Source of the DNA: Flavobacterium aquariorum
Lineage (GTDB): Bacteria > Bacteroidota > Bacteroidia > Flavobacteriales > Flavobacteriaceae
DNA: 64,000 nt
Assembly: GCF_003254745.1 (NCBI RefSeq)
Contig: NZ_QKXH01000002.1
Location: 62,001 to 126,000, forward strand
Direction: 5' to 3'
Below, piece by piece: positions 27,926 to 37,834 of this stretch (position 1 is the first letter of the stretch; each line of letters begins with the position of its first letter). The notes beneath the pieces are model-generated. The model worked only from the letters and a program-made list of their open reading frames with translations, searched no databases and was not told where the DNA came from. A program made the position numbers and the translations under genes.

Positions 27926-29716
27926 TTATTTAGGAAAAAAAAGAGAGAATTTGGTACCTACACTAGGCCTGGATTTCACTTTTATAAATCCGTTATGATT
28001 CTCCATAATCTTTTTACAAATTGCCAAACCAATTCCTGTACCTGTATATTTAGAATCGGTTTCCAAGCGCTTAAATAACTGGAATACTTTATCGGCATAT
28101 TCCTGTTTGAAACCAATTCCATTATCACTAACAACAATTTTATGATAGTCAGTATTAGAAATAATCTTGCTGTTGTACATTTCCTTTCCAGAAATTTTTT
28201 CAGATTTGATACTAATTTTTGGCGGTATATTTTCTTTACTGTACTTAAGTGAATTCGAAATCAAATTGACAAACAACTGTTCCATTTGAAATCCAATTCC
28301 ATTAATTTCAGGCAGATCCATAACTTCAATCTCTGCCTTTTTTTCCTCAATATCCACTGATAAATCTTGAATGCATTGCTCTACCAAATCTTTCAAATTT
28401 AATTTTACAAAAATTTTATCTCCTTTGGCAACCCTTGAATAGTTCAATAAATCAATTAACAATGTTTGCATTTTATTGGCTGCCAAACGGATTTTGACAA
28501 AATATTCCTTTCCATTGGGAGTTAATAAATCTATCTCTTTTTCTTCTAATCGAGATACAAACATTTGAATTTTACGCAGCGGTTCTTGAAGATCATGACT
28601 TACTATATTATTAAACGACTCGAGTTCAGCATTAATCGTTTTCAATTGTTTATTACTTTCTTCTATTTCTAATGTTTTTTTATATTGCGCTGTAATATCA
28701 TAGTTAACACCTATTTTAACAAGATCTCCATTGCTATTCCTAGTGAAACTGCCAACGGACATAATGTATTTTACAGTTCCATCCTGCAGCAAATATCGCA
28801 ACATTATTGAAGTAGGCTGATGATCAATTAAGGATTGTTTATGAACTTCCATCACACTATTATAATCATCCGGATGCAAAAATTTGCCGACATTTTCTAA
28901 ACTGGGTTCAAAAGCACGTGGCTCTACTCCCATCAGGCGATAAAAATTATCCGAAAATGTATAAGTGTTCTTGACTAGATTATATTTCCAGTGGCCAAAT
29001 CCTGCGATTTGCTCCGCATTTTTAAACGAAAGGTTTGTGAATTTCAACTCATCATTGGTCTTTTTGAGTTCATTAATGTCAACATTCATTTTATTAAATG
29101 ATAATAACAATATTAATAATGACAGTAAAACAAGCAAAAAAGCACTTATTATAGAATCATTTAACTCAAATTGATGATTTGTATTATAGCGTTTTATCTT
29201 GCTTATTTCTGCATTAATTCTTTTATAAACAAAAGCGTGCATGCTTTCTGTGCATGAACTGCTTTCTAAGAGCTTTATATACAATTCAGAAGTGTTTTTT
29301 CTGGGGCTTTTTTGAATTAATAATAAATCTCTAAAAAGCTTAAACCTATAATCTATTAATTTTTTTAGACTATCAATATCCTTAATTTTAGCAGAATCAT
29401 TACCTGCAATTTTTTTTAAATTCTTAATGCAAGCTTCTATTTCTCCTCTGTTTAAAAAGCGGTCTTCCAAATAGACTTCATTTTGGGTAATGATATAATT
29501 TCGCAAACTCATCTCGTAATTCCCCATTATAGACAAAAGTTTTTCTAACTCATATTGGGTTTTATTTGAACTTGCAATTAATTCAACCGAAGTGTCTAAT
29601 TTTTGCATTTGAGTATAAAACACACTGGCAATATAGCCTATCACGACTATTGCCACTATCAAGGCAATTTTAAATACTTGGGTATTTTTATATAATCCAA
29701 AAAATTTCATTTGCAT
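27926..29716 (-). CDS. Sensor histidine kinase with CHASE3-like and PAS domains
   Basis: 596 residues. Membrane segment about 13-33, a helical extracytoplasmic CHASE3-like domain (about 36-185), a second segment (about 188-208), PAS domain (about 235-350, with FGHWKYNLVKNTYTFSDNFYRLMGV), then HisKA with the phospho-acceptor H374 in VSHDLQEPLRK and HATPase with N and G boxes (NLISNSLKYS, VSDNGIGF, GTGIGLAI). The start may be two codons later (29710). A single-domain response regulator ends 3 bases upstream, so they form a two-component pair. The signal is not known. Confidence 0.93.
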   Translation of the reverse strand: MQMKFFGLYKNTQVFKIALIVAIVVIGYIASVFYTQMQKLDTSVELIASSNKTQYELEKLLSIMGNYEMSLRNYIITQNEVYLEDRFLNRGEIEACIKNLKKIAGNDSAKIKDIDSLKKLIDYRFKLFRDLLLIQKSPRKNTSELYIKLLESSSCTESMHAFVYKRINAEISKIKRYNTNHQFELNDSIISAFLLVLLSLLILLLSFNKMNVDINELKKTNDELKFTNLSFKNAEQIAGFGHWKYNLVKNTYTFSDNFYRLMGVEPRAFEPSLENVGKFLHPDDYNSVMEVHKQSLIDHQPTSIMLRYLLQDGTVKYIMSVGSFTRNSNGDLVKIGVNYDITAQYKKTLEIEESNKQLKTINAELESFNNIVSHDLQEPLRKIQMFVSRLEEKEIDLLTPNGKEYFVKIRLAANKMQTLLIDLLNYSRVAKGDKIFVKLNLKDLVEQCIQDLSVDIEEKKAEIEVMDLPEINGIGFQMEQLFVNLISNSLKYSKENIPPKISIKSEKISGKEMYNSKIISNTDYHKIVVSDNGIGFKQEYADKVFQLFKRLETDSKYTGTGIGLAICKKIMENHNGFIKVKSRPSVGTKFSLFFPK

Positions 29717-29719
29717 TTA

Positions 29720-30172
29720 TTATATGCTAAAGAAAAATGTTTCTTTATTTAAACCAGAAATATGAAATTGCCAATTCATTTGAAAAACACCTTTGATTAC
29801 TTTTTTCAATTCAGAAAAATCATTAGGCTTTTTTATATAAATATTTGCTCCTTCAATAAAAGTATTTTCAATATCCTCTTCAGATGAGGAGGTAGAATAT
29901 ATGGCGATAGAAACATCCTTAAATCGATTATCAGCCCTAATTTCTTTTAGGCATTCCAATCCATTTTTATAAGGCATATTTAAATCGAGAAATAAAATAT
30001 CAGGCAAACTAGCATCGGAATCTAATAAATAATCCATCAAGTCCTTTCCATTATTGAATAATGTAAGCTTATTTTTCATTCTTATATCCTCAATCGCTTC
30101 ACTAAAAAAGATGCGGTCATCTTCATCATCGTCAGCCAAAAAAATTTGTAAGGGCGTTAAATTATTAGTCAT
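29720..30172 (-). CDS. Single-domain response regulator (CheY-like)
   Basis: 150 residues from the ATG at 30172; the frame opens 10 codons further at a TTG that is less likely. Receiver features: acidic DDDEDD, the phosphorylated Asp63 in FLDLNMP, switch Thr/Ser in YSTSSSE and Lys in YIKKP. There is no output domain, so it acts through protein contact or as a phosphate relay, in line with Rcp1-type regulators beside PAS/CHASE kinases. It lies between the AraC-type gene (26 bases) and the kinase (3 bases). Confidence 0.92.
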   Translation of the reverse strand: MTNNLTPLQIFLADDDEDDRIFFSEAIEDIRMKNKLTLFNNGKDLMDYLLDSDASLPDILFLDLNMPYKNGLECLKEIRADNRFKDVSIAIYSTSSSEEDIENTFIEGANIYIKKPNDFSELKKVIKGVFQMNWQFHISGLNKETFFFSI

Positions 30173-30198
30173 ATATCTCTGATTGAATATTACATTAA

Positions 30199-30753
30199 TC
30201 AATCGATTAATTGCTTTCTCTTTTCAACAATTCTTTTAAACACAGTTGGAGTTAAACCTGTCACTTTTTTGAACTGACTGGATAAGTGTGCCACACTGCT
30301 GTAATTTAATTCATACGAAATTTCAGTCATATTTAATTTTTCTTCAATAATTAATTTTTTGACCTTTTCGATTTTTTGAATAATAATAAAATTTTCAATC
30401 GTGGTATAGGTATATTCCGAAAAGACACTAGCCAAGTGGCCATAACTTAAATTGAACTTTTCAGAAAGATAATAGGAAATATTGGTATTAGGAAATTTGT
30501 CTTTATCAAATATAATTTCTACTATCGTTTCTTTTATTTGTTGAAAAAGATGTTTTCTTTGATTATCAACTATGTTAATTGCATATCTGCCAAGATTCTC
30601 TTTCAGCGCATTAAATTTTTCTTTAGAAACGGTACTACTTATTTCAAATCCGCCCAAGGGCAAAAGTTTGTATTTAATATTCAACAGCTCTAATTGCTCC
30701 TGCAAAATAACTCTACAAGCAATATTTACATCATAATTTATGTAGAATCTCAT
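30199..30753 (-). CDS. AraC family regulator, short form
   Basis: 184 residues from the ATG at 30753; the open frame reaches 25 codons further but that stretch is hydrophobic and unlike the family. The C-terminal half (about 90-180) is the double helix-turn-helix of AraC proteins: NISYYLSEKFNLSYGHLASVFSE, then MTEISYELNYSSVAHLSSQFKKVTGLTPTVFK. The N-terminal 85 residues are a small alpha/beta domain, not a cupin. First gene of the regulator-kinase group, so probably part of the same signalling unit. Confidence 0.88.
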   Translation of the reverse strand: MRFYINYDVNIACRVILQEQLELLNIKYKLLPLGGFEISSTVSKEKFNALKENLGRYAINIVDNQRKHLFQQIKETIVEIIFDKDKFPNTNISYYLSEKFNLSYGHLASVFSEYTYTTIENFIIIQKIEKVKKLIIEEKLNMTEISYELNYSSVAHLSSQFKKVTGLTPTVFKRIVEKRKQLID

Positions 30754-30874
30754 AGTAATACTTATTTGGTTTTCGATAAATATAAAAAATTCGTCACAAA
30801 TAACAAACCAAAAGCAAATTAAATACAAATACGACTACAAATAAAAGCTAGCTCATAATGTAATACAAAAAAAA

Positions 30875-31468
30875 TTAACCATGAATTGTCTCGCCTTTTC
30901 CGTAGTTGGCAATAATCGATTCTTCAAACGCAAGCCATTCTCTCCAGCGTTTTTCGACATCAATTCCAATGCCATATTTTCGGGCATAAGTGATAAAAGT
31001 GGTATAATGCCCCGCCTCGCTTTCCATCAAATCTCTATAGAAAATAGCCAGTTCTTCATCCTTAATATTTTCCGAAAGTACTTTGAAACGTTCACAGCTT
31101 CTGGCTTCAATCATGGCCGAAAACAACAAACGTTCCACTAAACCCGAAACCCTGCTTCCGTCACCGCTTTTTTTCATATACAAATACAATTCATTTACAT
31201 AATCGTCTTTGCGCTCACGGCCCAATTTCAGTCCGCGTTTGATAATAATATTATGTACTTGCTCAAAATGATCTATTTCTTCTTTGGCCAAAGCCAATAA
31301 ATCCTGAACCAAATCTTGGTGTTCTGAATTATTCGTGATGATGGTAATCGCGTTGGTAGCAGCTTTTTGTTCGCACCAAGCGTGATCGGTAAGAATCTCT
31401 TCTATGTTTTTTTCAACGATATTAACCCATCTAGGATCCGTTGGCAACTGTAATCGTAATACGCCCAT
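30875..31468 (-). CDS. miaE: tRNA-(ms2io6A)-hydroxylase
   Basis: Di-iron ferritin-like enzyme that hydroxylates the isopentenyl side chain of ms2i6A37 in tRNA. 197 residues, usual length. Iron ligands are visible as E-x-x-H pairs: KEEIDHFEQVHN and EARSCERF, then ESEAGHYTTF. Start MGVLRLQLPTDPRWV is typical. It is separated from glyA by a 130-base spacer with an inverted repeat; no operon partner. Confidence 0.92.
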   Translation of the reverse strand: MGVLRLQLPTDPRWVNIVEKNIEEILTDHAWCEQKAATNAITIITNNSEHQDLVQDLLALAKEEIDHFEQVHNIIIKRGLKLGRERKDDYVNELYLYMKKSGDGSRVSGLVERLLFSAMIEARSCERFKVLSENIKDEELAIFYRDLMESEAGHYTTFITYARKYGIGIDVEKRWREWLAFEESIIANYGKGETIHG

Positions 31469-31504
31469 TTTTTAAGTCTAAAAAGTTAGAAAATTGAAAG
31501 TCAT

Positions 31505-31577
31505 AAAGTCGAAAGTCGAAAGCCAAAACTAAGACAGGATATTAAATTCCAATCAAAGACTTTCGACTTTCGACTTT
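31505..31577. repeat. 18-bp inverted repeat built from the word AAAGTCG
   Basis: Arms at 31505-31522 and 31560-31577 are exact reverse complements and each holds the heptamer AAAGTCG about two and a half times. The loop is 37 bases. Position between the miaE stop side and glyA suggests a terminator-like hairpin, but it has no clear T-run. Confidence 0.8.
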
Positions 31578-31598
31578 AAAAACTTTGAGACCTAATTA

Positions 31599-32873
31599 TT
31601 AGAACACGAAAATAGCTCTTTCGCTCATCATTTCGTTTACTTCATTGGCTACTTCTTCAATAACATCTTCATTAGTGTGATCAACCAAAACTCTGTCGAT
31701 CAAATCAACGATAGTTTCCATATCTTCTTCAACAAGACCACGAGTAGTAATTGCTGCAGTTCCCACACGGATACCTGAAGTTACAAATGGAGATTTATCA
31801 TCAAATGGAACCATGTTTTTATTTACGGTGATTTCTGCTTTTACCAAAGCATTTTCGGCCTCTTTTCCAGAAATTCCTTTGTTTCTAAGGTCAATCAACA
31901 TCATGTGATTGTCAGTTCCTCCAGAAATAATATTGTATCCTCTTTTTACAAAAGCATCAGCCATTGCATTTGCATTTTTTTGCAATTGCATAGCATAAGT
32001 AAAGAACTCATCTTTTAATGCTTCACCAAAAGCAACAGCTTTGGCGGCAATAATATGCATTAATGGTCCACCTTGATTTCCAGGAAAAACGGCAAGATCC
32101 AACAATGATGACATCATTCTGATTTCTCCTTTTGGTGTAGTTAATCCCCAAGGATTTTCAAAATCTTTACCCATCATGATCAAACCTCCACGAGGACCAC
32201 GCAATGTTTTGTGAGTTGTTGTTGTAACGATATGACAATGAGGAATTGGGTCATTCATCAAACCTTTGGCGATAAGCCCTGCAGGATGAGAAATATCTGC
32301 CATTAAAATAGCACCAACACTATCAGCAATTACTCTAAAACGCTCAAAATCCATATCACGAGAGTAAGCCGAAGCACCTGCGATAATTAATTTTGGTTGT
32401 TCTTTAGTAGTAATTTCTTGAATTTTATCATAATCCAAACGACCAGTTTCTTTATCTACACCATAGAAAACAGGATTGTACAAACGTCCAGAAAAATTTA
32501 CTGGTGAACCGTGAGTTAAGTGTCCTCCGTGAGATAAATCGAAACCTAATATTTTGTCACCTGGTTTCAAGCAAGCAAAAAATACTGCTGTGTTAGCTTG
32601 TGAACCTGAGTGAGGTTGTACGTTTGCATACTCAGCACCAAATAATTCTTTAGCTCTGTCGATAGCAATTTGTTCTACTACATCAACTACTTCGCAGCCT
32701 CCGTAGTATCTTTTGCCTGGATATCCTTCAGCATATTTATTAGTTAAAACAGATCCAGCAGCTTCCATTACTTCGTCACTTACAAAGTTTTCAGAAGCAA
32801 TAAGTTCTAGTCCGTGTATTTGTCTGTCTTGTTCTTCAAGAATGAGGTCAAAAATTTGTTCGTCGCGTTGCAT
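31599..32873 (-). CDS. glyA: Serine hydroxymethyltransferase
   Basis: PLP enzyme interconverting serine and glycine with one-carbon transfer to tetrahydrofolate. 424 residues from the ATG at 32873 ([11 protein letters not shown]); the frame opens 12 codons further without support. PLP lysine lies in [15 protein letters not shown]. Also visible are [27 protein letters not shown] and the GNQGGPLMH segment. Divergent from fahA across a 107-base region. A TATTTTTG box on the minus strand (32906-32899) lacks a matching -33 element. Confidence 0.96.
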   Translation of the reverse strand: MQRDEQIFDLILEEQDRQIHGLELIASENFVSDEVMEAAGSVLTNKYAEGYPGKRYYGGCEVVDVVEQIAIDRAKELFGAEYANVQPHSGSQANTAVFFACLKPGDKILGFDLSHGGHLTHGSPVNFSGRLYNPVFYGVDKETGRLDYDKIQEITTKEQPKLIIAGASAYSRDMDFERFRVIADSVGAILMADISHPAGLIAKGLMNDPIPHCHIVTTTTHKTLRGPRGGLIMMGKDFENPWGLTTPKGEIRMMSSLLDLAVFPGNQGGPLMHIIAAKAVAFGEALKDEFFTYAMQLQKNANAMADAFVKRGYNIISGGTDNHMMLIDLRNKGISGKEAENALVKAEITVNKNMVPFDDKSPFVTSGIRVGTAAITTRGLVEEDMETIVDLIDRVLVDHTNEDVIEEVANEVNEMMSERAIFVF

Positions 32874-32916
32874 TTCTTTGATTTTCGTTAATTTGACGCA
32901 AAAATACAAAAAAACG

Positions 32917-32947
32917 TTTGTTTAACCCTTAGATTATAATATATTTG
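32917..32947 (+). promoter_or_regulatory. Bacteroidota-type promoter for fahA
   Basis: TTTG at 32917-32920 and TATATTTG at 32940-32947 are 19 bases apart, within the 17-23 window of the Flavobacterium consensus. Start of transcription would be near 32953, 28 bases before the fahA ATG. This placement rules out the TTG at 32945 as translation start. Confidence 0.75.
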
Positions 32948-32980
32948 ACAAGTAATTTTCAACAAACAATTAACATTATC

Positions 32981-34264
32981 ATGCCAATAACAGCCAACGA
33001 CACTAGTAGAAAATCATGGTTAGAAGTACTTCCAGACAGCGACTTCCCTATCCAAAACATTCCATTTGGAGTTTTTCTTACCAAAGAAAACATCGTCACT
33101 GTAGGTTCAAGAATTGGTAATTTTGCAATCGATTTAGGTGCTTTGCAACAATTAAATTACTTTGAAGGAATCGAATTGACAGACGATATGTTCATGCAAG
33201 ATACCTTGAACGATTTTATATCAGATGGTCAAAAAACATGGAGATTGGTACGAAATAGGATTGCCGAAATTTTTGACGCAACAAATCCAGAATTAAGAGA
33301 CAATACAGCACATAGAGATATTGTGATTTTTAGAATGGAGGATGTTGAGATGCAACTTCCTGTATTAATCGGTGATTACACTGATTTTTATTCCAGTAAA
33401 GAACACGCTACCAATGTTGGAAAAATGTTTCGTGATCCGGAAAATGCATTATTACCAAACTGGTTACACATACCGGTAGGATACCACGGAAGAAGTTCTA
33501 CTATAATTCCGTCAGGAATTCCAGTTCACAGACCTATGGGACAAACTTTACCAAATGGTGAAACTACCCCTGTCTTTGGTCCTTCCCGTTTAGTTGATTT
33601 TGAGTTGGAAACAGCTTTCATAACGACTGACGTCAATATTATGGGGGAGAATATTCCCATAGGTGAAACCGAAGATTATATTTTCGGAATGGTTTTATTA
33701 AATGACTGGAGCGCCCGTGATATTCAAAAATGGGAATATGTACCGCTTGGACCATTCCTAGCCAAAAACTTTGGTTCATCAATTTCTCCTTGGATAGTTA
33801 CTTTAGATGCCCTAGAACCTTTTAGAACAAAAGGACCTAAACAAGAACCAACTCCTTTCCCTTATTTGCAACAAAAAGGAAAACATTCATTCGATATAAA
33901 TCTTGAAGTAGCCATTGCTCCAGAAAATGCTGAACCAACAGTTGTTTCAAGAACCAATTTCAAATATATGTATTGGACAATGAGTCAGCAATTGGCACAC
34001 CATACTTCAAACGGATGTCGCGTTAACTCGGGTGACATGATGGGTTCCGGAACTATTTCCGGTCCTACACCAGACAGTTATGGTTCGATGCTGGAACTGA
34101 CTTGGGGAGGTAAAAACCCAATTAAATTAAACGATGGTACCGAACGTAAATTCATAAATGACGGCGATACCGTAATTATTAAAGGATACAGCCAAAACGG
34201 ACAGGTGCGTATTGGTTTTGGAGAATGCTCCAGCAAGCTACTTCCTCCCTTTGTAAGACAATAA
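32981..34264 (+). CDS. fahA: Fumarylacetoacetase
   Basis: Last step of tyrosine breakdown, splitting fumarylacetoacetate into fumarate and acetoacetate. 427 residues from ATG 32981 (MPITANDTSRKSW); an in-frame TTG 12 codons earlier lies inside the promoter. Family motifs: GDYTDFYSSKEHATNVG (metal and catalytic His), PVGYHGRSS, FELETAF, LNDWSARDIQKWEYVPLGPFLAKNF and GSGTISGPTPDSYGSMLE. Preceded by a good promoter and followed by a terminator, so monocistronic. Confidence 0.96.
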   Translation: MPITANDTSRKSWLEVLPDSDFPIQNIPFGVFLTKENIVTVGSRIGNFAIDLGALQQLNYFEGIELTDDMFMQDTLNDFISDGQKTWRLVRNRIAEIFDATNPELRDNTAHRDIVIFRMEDVEMQLPVLIGDYTDFYSSKEHATNVGKMFRDPENALLPNWLHIPVGYHGRSSTIIPSGIPVHRPMGQTLPNGETTPVFGPSRLVDFELETAFITTDVNIMGENIPIGETEDYIFGMVLLNDWSARDIQKWEYVPLGPFLAKNFGSSISPWIVTLDALEPFRTKGPKQEPTPFPYLQQKGKHSFDINLEVAIAPENAEPTVVSRTNFKYMYWTMSQQLAHHTSNGCRVNSGDMMGSGTISGPTPDSYGSMLELTWGGKNPIKLNDGTERKFINDGDTVIIKGYSQNGQVRIGFGECSSKLLPPFVRQ

Positions 34265-34283
34265 CCAAATTCTTTTTATATAT

Positions 34284-34315
34284 AACCGACAATTAATACT
34301 TGTCGGTTTTTTTTT
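34284..34315 (+). terminator. Terminator of fahA
   Basis: A 9-bp stem (34284-34292 with 34300-34308, AACCGACAA type) closes a 7-base loop and runs into nine T, 19 bases after the stop. Confidence 0.9.
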
Positions 34316-34404
34316 GAAATATTTTTAGCAAAATCCACTAAAGGAATAGTAGATTTGCAAAATATTTTTAACCTACTATTGATATAATTTATTACCCCAA
34401 TAAA

Positions 34405-35589
34405 ATGAAAAAAATTACTCTTATAATTGCTTTTTTTACGCTAATTACTTCTTGTGGTGTAAAACAAACCCAAAATAATTTGGCTTCTGGAAATTATGAC
34501 GCCGCTATTGACATTGCACTTTCCAATTTACGTTCTAATAAAGACAAAAAAGGAAAACAAGACTATATCTATTTACTTGAAGAGGCTTTCGCCAAAGTCA
34601 AAGAACGAGATTTGAACACCATTTCTTTTTTGAAAAAAGAAAACAATCCCAGTAATTTGGAAAAAATTTATAATACCTATTTGGCGCTACATGACCGCCA
34701 AGAGAAAATAAAACCATTGCTTCCTCTAAAATTAATCAAAGAAGAAAGAAACGCTATTTTTCCTTTTGATGATTATAATGATCAAATCCTCAGCAGTAAA
34801 AATGCTTTATCCAATTATTTGTATACCAATGCAAAAGCTTTGATGCTGACCAAAAACAAAATGAATTACCGCAGAGTTTATGATGATTTAATTTATTTGG
34901 ACAAAATAAATCATAACTACAAGGATATTGCAAACATGCTAGATGAAGCTCAGTTGAAAGGAACTGATTATGTGATTGTATATACAAAAAACGAAACCAA
35001 TATGATTATTCCTGAGCAACTTCAAAATGACTTATTGGATTTCAAAAGCTATAAATTGAATGATAAATGGACCGTTTATCATAGCGTCAAACAAAAAGAC
35101 ACTTATTATGACTATGGAATGCTCATCAACTTCAGAACAATTTTAATTTCTCCAGAACAAATAAAAGAAAGAGAATTCACAAAAGAACGCCAAGTAGTTG
35201 ACGGACAAAGAAAACAAGTTGACTCCAATGGAAAAATCGTTTTGGACAGACAAGGAAAGCCAATAATGGTGGACAATCTAATTAATGCTATGGTAAAAAT
35301 CAACGAAATTAGACAGTTTAAATCATGTCAAATTACTGCCAAAGTGGATTACGTTGACAATAAAACCAAACAATCGTTAGGTTCTTTTCCAGTCACAAGT
35401 GAGTTTGTTTTTGAAAACATTTTCGCCTCTTACAAAGGTGATCCCCGTGCTGCCGATGACAACTACAATTCAAATTTCTACAATAAAGCAGTACCTTTCC
35501 CTTCCAGCGAACAAATGGTCTATGATACTAGCGAAAATTTAAAAGAGAAAATCAATGGCGTTATCAATAACAATCAGTTTAGAAAATAA
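34405..35589 (+). CDS. Lipoprotein of unknown function
   Basis: 394 residues. Lipoprotein signal MKKITLIIAFFTLITSC (Cys17). The N-terminal half is helical with TPR-like spacing (NLASGNYDAAIDIALSNLRSNK), the second half (about 190-394) is beta-rich with QRKQVDSNGKIVLDRQGKPI, close to a repeat of the type found in envelope proteins. No catalytic motif. A TAGATTTG box at 34350-34357 could be its -7 element, but no -33 partner is at the right distance. A terminator follows at once, so it is a single-gene unit. Confidence 0.72.
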   Translation: MKKITLIIAFFTLITSCGVKQTQNNLASGNYDAAIDIALSNLRSNKDKKGKQDYIYLLEEAFAKVKERDLNTISFLKKENNPSNLEKIYNTYLALHDRQEKIKPLLPLKLIKEERNAIFPFDDYNDQILSSKNALSNYLYTNAKALMLTKNKMNYRRVYDDLIYLDKINHNYKDIANMLDEAQLKGTDYVIVYTKNETNMIIPEQLQNDLLDFKSYKLNDKWTVYHSVKQKDTYYDYGMLINFRTILISPEQIKEREFTKERQVVDGQRKQVDSNGKIVLDRQGKPIMVDNLINAMVKINEIRQFKSCQITAKVDYVDNKTKQSLGSFPVTSEFVFENIFASYKGDPRAADDNYNSNFYNKAVPFPSSEQMVYDTSENLKEKINGVINNNQFRK

Positions 35590-35608
35590 CACCTTTTAAA
35601 TATTACTT

Positions 35609-35640
35609 AAAAAGCAACTCCACATCGAGTTGCTTTTTTT
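35609..35640 (+). terminator. Terminator of the lipoprotein gene
   Basis: A 10-bp stem (35611-35620 with 35627-35636, AAAGCAACTC type) with a 6-base loop and a T-run to 35640. Confidence 0.9.
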
Positions 35641-35708
35641 ATACCTTAAAAATTAAGCGAAAAAATTTGCAAAGTTTTTTTGTGCCCTTGTGGTTAACAA
35701 ACACAATT

Positions 35709-36884
35709 TTATAATACCAATAGCGGCGCAATTATACCAAAACTGAGTTGTCCCGTTGTTCCATCGATGGCATTAAAATTATTTTCGGCATAAGCAGAAT
35801 AATTGTTTTTTTTAGCAACATAACCTACGTAAAATTTCATATTAAAATCAGTAAAAGGAGAATATTCAATTGTTGGAATAATACCATAAGAAGTCAACAA
35901 ATGGCTGTCTTTATTGAGATTTGGATTGCCATTCCAATAAGAATTGTCATTCATGAGCGTAAGTAATAAATTAACTTTTGAGCCAATCTCATATTCTGCC
36001 CTTATCCAATTTTCAACATAAGAAACGTCTTGAGCCACATACGGATTCTTGCTTTTGATGATATTTGAAATCACTCCCTTTTGATCCAAATCCTCTTTAC
36101 TGAACTGAAAATCATAATACAGAACCAATTTATTGCTTTTGTATTTATTCCCAAGAGAAATAAAATTTCGATTGGTACTTTCGGCATCAATAAAATAACT
36201 GTAACTATAGGTAGTTTCCAATTTATCGTCAAAAAAACTGCCCTTCCAATTTCCTACTGCAGCCAAAGGTGTTTTGGTAGCGGTAATTCCAGGAGGCACC
36301 GTAGTTCCAAACTGCTCTTGAAAGGTTTTAGTTCTGGAATTCAACAGCTGTAGATTAAACTTATTTTTATGATCGTTTAATGCATACGAAAGAGCTACTC
36401 CCACCACAAAATTGTCCGATTTATCATTAATTGTGTTATAAGATAAAATTTCTATGGGATTCGTCAAAAGTTCGTAACCACCCCAATCACCAATCATTTT
36501 CCCAATTGTCAGTTTCGATTGTGGAGCTACGTCAACCGTTAGATAAGCCATATCCACTGAACGACTGATATTATCCACGGTATTAGGATCGGCAATTTTG
36601 GTGTAACGGTTTCGGAAACGAAAAGAGACTTTGTCATGGATTTTCCCTTTCACTTCAAATCTGAATTGATTCACCGAAAACAGAGAATTTACATGTTCAT
36701 TATCAACAAAATAATTATCAAAAGCCATACGGGTATTAAAAATAAGATCAACATCTTTTAATAAGGACAATTTTGAAGTAGGTATCAAAGGCGCTACCAC
36801 TGTATTTCCTTCCTGGATCTCTTTTTGTCCAAAAGAAATAAGAGGCAATAGTATAAGTGTCCAATAAATAAATTGCTTTTTCAT
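35709..36884 (-). CDS. Outer-membrane porin (phosphate-selective porin O/P-like)
   Basis: 391 residues with signal peptide ending at SFGQ (about residue 20). The remainder is a chain of amphipathic strands (FNTRMAFDNYFV, VNQFRFEVKGKIHDKVSFRFRNRYTK, FSIGIIAPLLVL-like ending) typical of OprP/OprO-type porins in Bacteroidota. It follows the carbonic anhydrase gene by 11 bases and shares its promoter. The pairing suggests transport of an anion such as bicarbonate or phosphate, but that is inference from position. Confidence 0.78.
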   Translation of the reverse strand: MKKQFIYWTLILLPLISFGQKEIQEGNTVVAPLIPTSKLSLLKDVDLIFNTRMAFDNYFVDNEHVNSLFSVNQFRFEVKGKIHDKVSFRFRNRYTKIADPNTVDNISRSVDMAYLTVDVAPQSKLTIGKMIGDWGGYELLTNPIEILSYNTINDKSDNFVVGVALSYALNDHKNKFNLQLLNSRTKTFQEQFGTTVPPGITATKTPLAAVGNWKGSFFDDKLETTYSYSYFIDAESTNRNFISLGNKYKSNKLVLYYDFQFSKEDLDQKGVISNIIKSKNPYVAQDVSYVENWIRAEYEIGSKVNLLLTLMNDNSYWNGNPNLNKDSHLLTSYGIIPTIEYSPFTDFNMKFYVGYVAKKNNYSAYAENNFNAIDGTTGQLSFGIIAPLLVL

Positions 36885-36895
36885 TCTATAGCATC

Positions 36896-37552
36896 TTAAT
36901 TTTTAAAAGTCACTTTACCCGATTCAATATCATACAAAGCACCAATAATCGTAATTTTCTTCTGAACAAAACGTTCTTTTAAAATTGGTTCAGCAGCTCT
37001 TAAAAAAGCAACACCGTGAGCAATATTGGCATCTATGGCTTTATCTATTGATAATTTATCGGCACTGGTTAGATTTTTCTCCTCGTTCTCGCTTTCGATG
37101 TAATTAATTATTTTTTTAATGTGATCCGCATGGTCATAATGCCCTTTGGAACTTATAAATGCTTTAATAGCGCCGCAGTCTTTGTGCCCCATGACAACAA
37201 TCAATTTACAATCTAAATGTTCGACAGCATATTCTAAACTTCCCAATTCGTAATCTCCAATCACATTTCCTGCCGTTCTAATGGAAAATATATCACCCAG
37301 ACCTTGGTCAAAAACAAGTTCGGCCGGCACTCTGGAATCTGAACAGCTTACAACAATAGCAAATGGGTGCTGCCCTTTTTTAAGTTCCCGAATTCTTTCG
37401 AGTGTTTCATCGGGATGCATGGGTTTGCCCGAAGCGAATCGTTTGTTTCCTTCTTCCAGTTTTTGAAGTGGAAATAAATTGGTGTTTTCAGTGTGGTTAC
37501 AAGCAAATAATGCACTTATAAAAATTAGATAAAGCAGTCCTTTTTTAATCAT
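36896..37552 (-). CDS. Periplasmic beta-class carbonic anhydrase, lipoprotein
   Basis: Converts CO2 and bicarbonate. 218 residues from ATG 37552 with a lipobox (ISALFAC), so it is exported and anchored. Zinc ligands are present: Cys in VVSCSDSRVPAELVFDQ (with the Asp/Arg dyad), then VVMGHKDCGAI with His and Cys. The frame opens 8 codons further up to 37576, but that start overlaps the -7 promoter box, so 37552 is preferred. First gene of a two-gene unit with the porin. Confidence 0.93.
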   Translation of the reverse strand: MIKKGLLYLIFISALFACNHTENTNLFPLQKLEEGNKRFASGKPMHPDETLERIRELKKGQHPFAIVVSCSDSRVPAELVFDQGLGDIFSIRTAGNVIGDYELGSLEYAVEHLDCKLIVVMGHKDCGAIKAFISSKGHYDHADHIKKIINYIESENEEKNLTSADKLSIDKAIDANIAHGVAFLRAAEPILKERFVQKKITIIGALYDIESGKVTFKN

Positions 37553-37573
37553 GATAGTTTCCCTAAATTGTAA

Positions 37574-37606
37574 CAAATCTAAGTCTATCCGAAAAATTTA
37601 GACAAA
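37574..37606 (-). promoter_or_regulatory. Bacteroidota-type promoter of the carbonic anhydrase/porin unit
   Basis: On the minus strand TTTG (37606-37603) and TAGATTTG (37581-37574) are 21 bases apart. The transcript would start near 37568, 16 bases before the ATG at 37552. Confidence 0.65.
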
Positions 37607-37834
37607 CTTATTCTTGTCAATGAAGTTGTAAATTTAGGAACATGAAACCTAGCAAATATTGACTTTTATCATATTTGGAGGATTAAATATTTGTTTAAAA
37701 TCATCAAACGATATAGTTAATAAGTCATTTTAAGATTGTGCTATTTTAGGGAGATATTGTTCAGGAACTACAATTCGTATCTAAAATCTGTAGAGAATAT
37801 AGTTTATAGCACATCATCTTGCACCGAAATCTTA

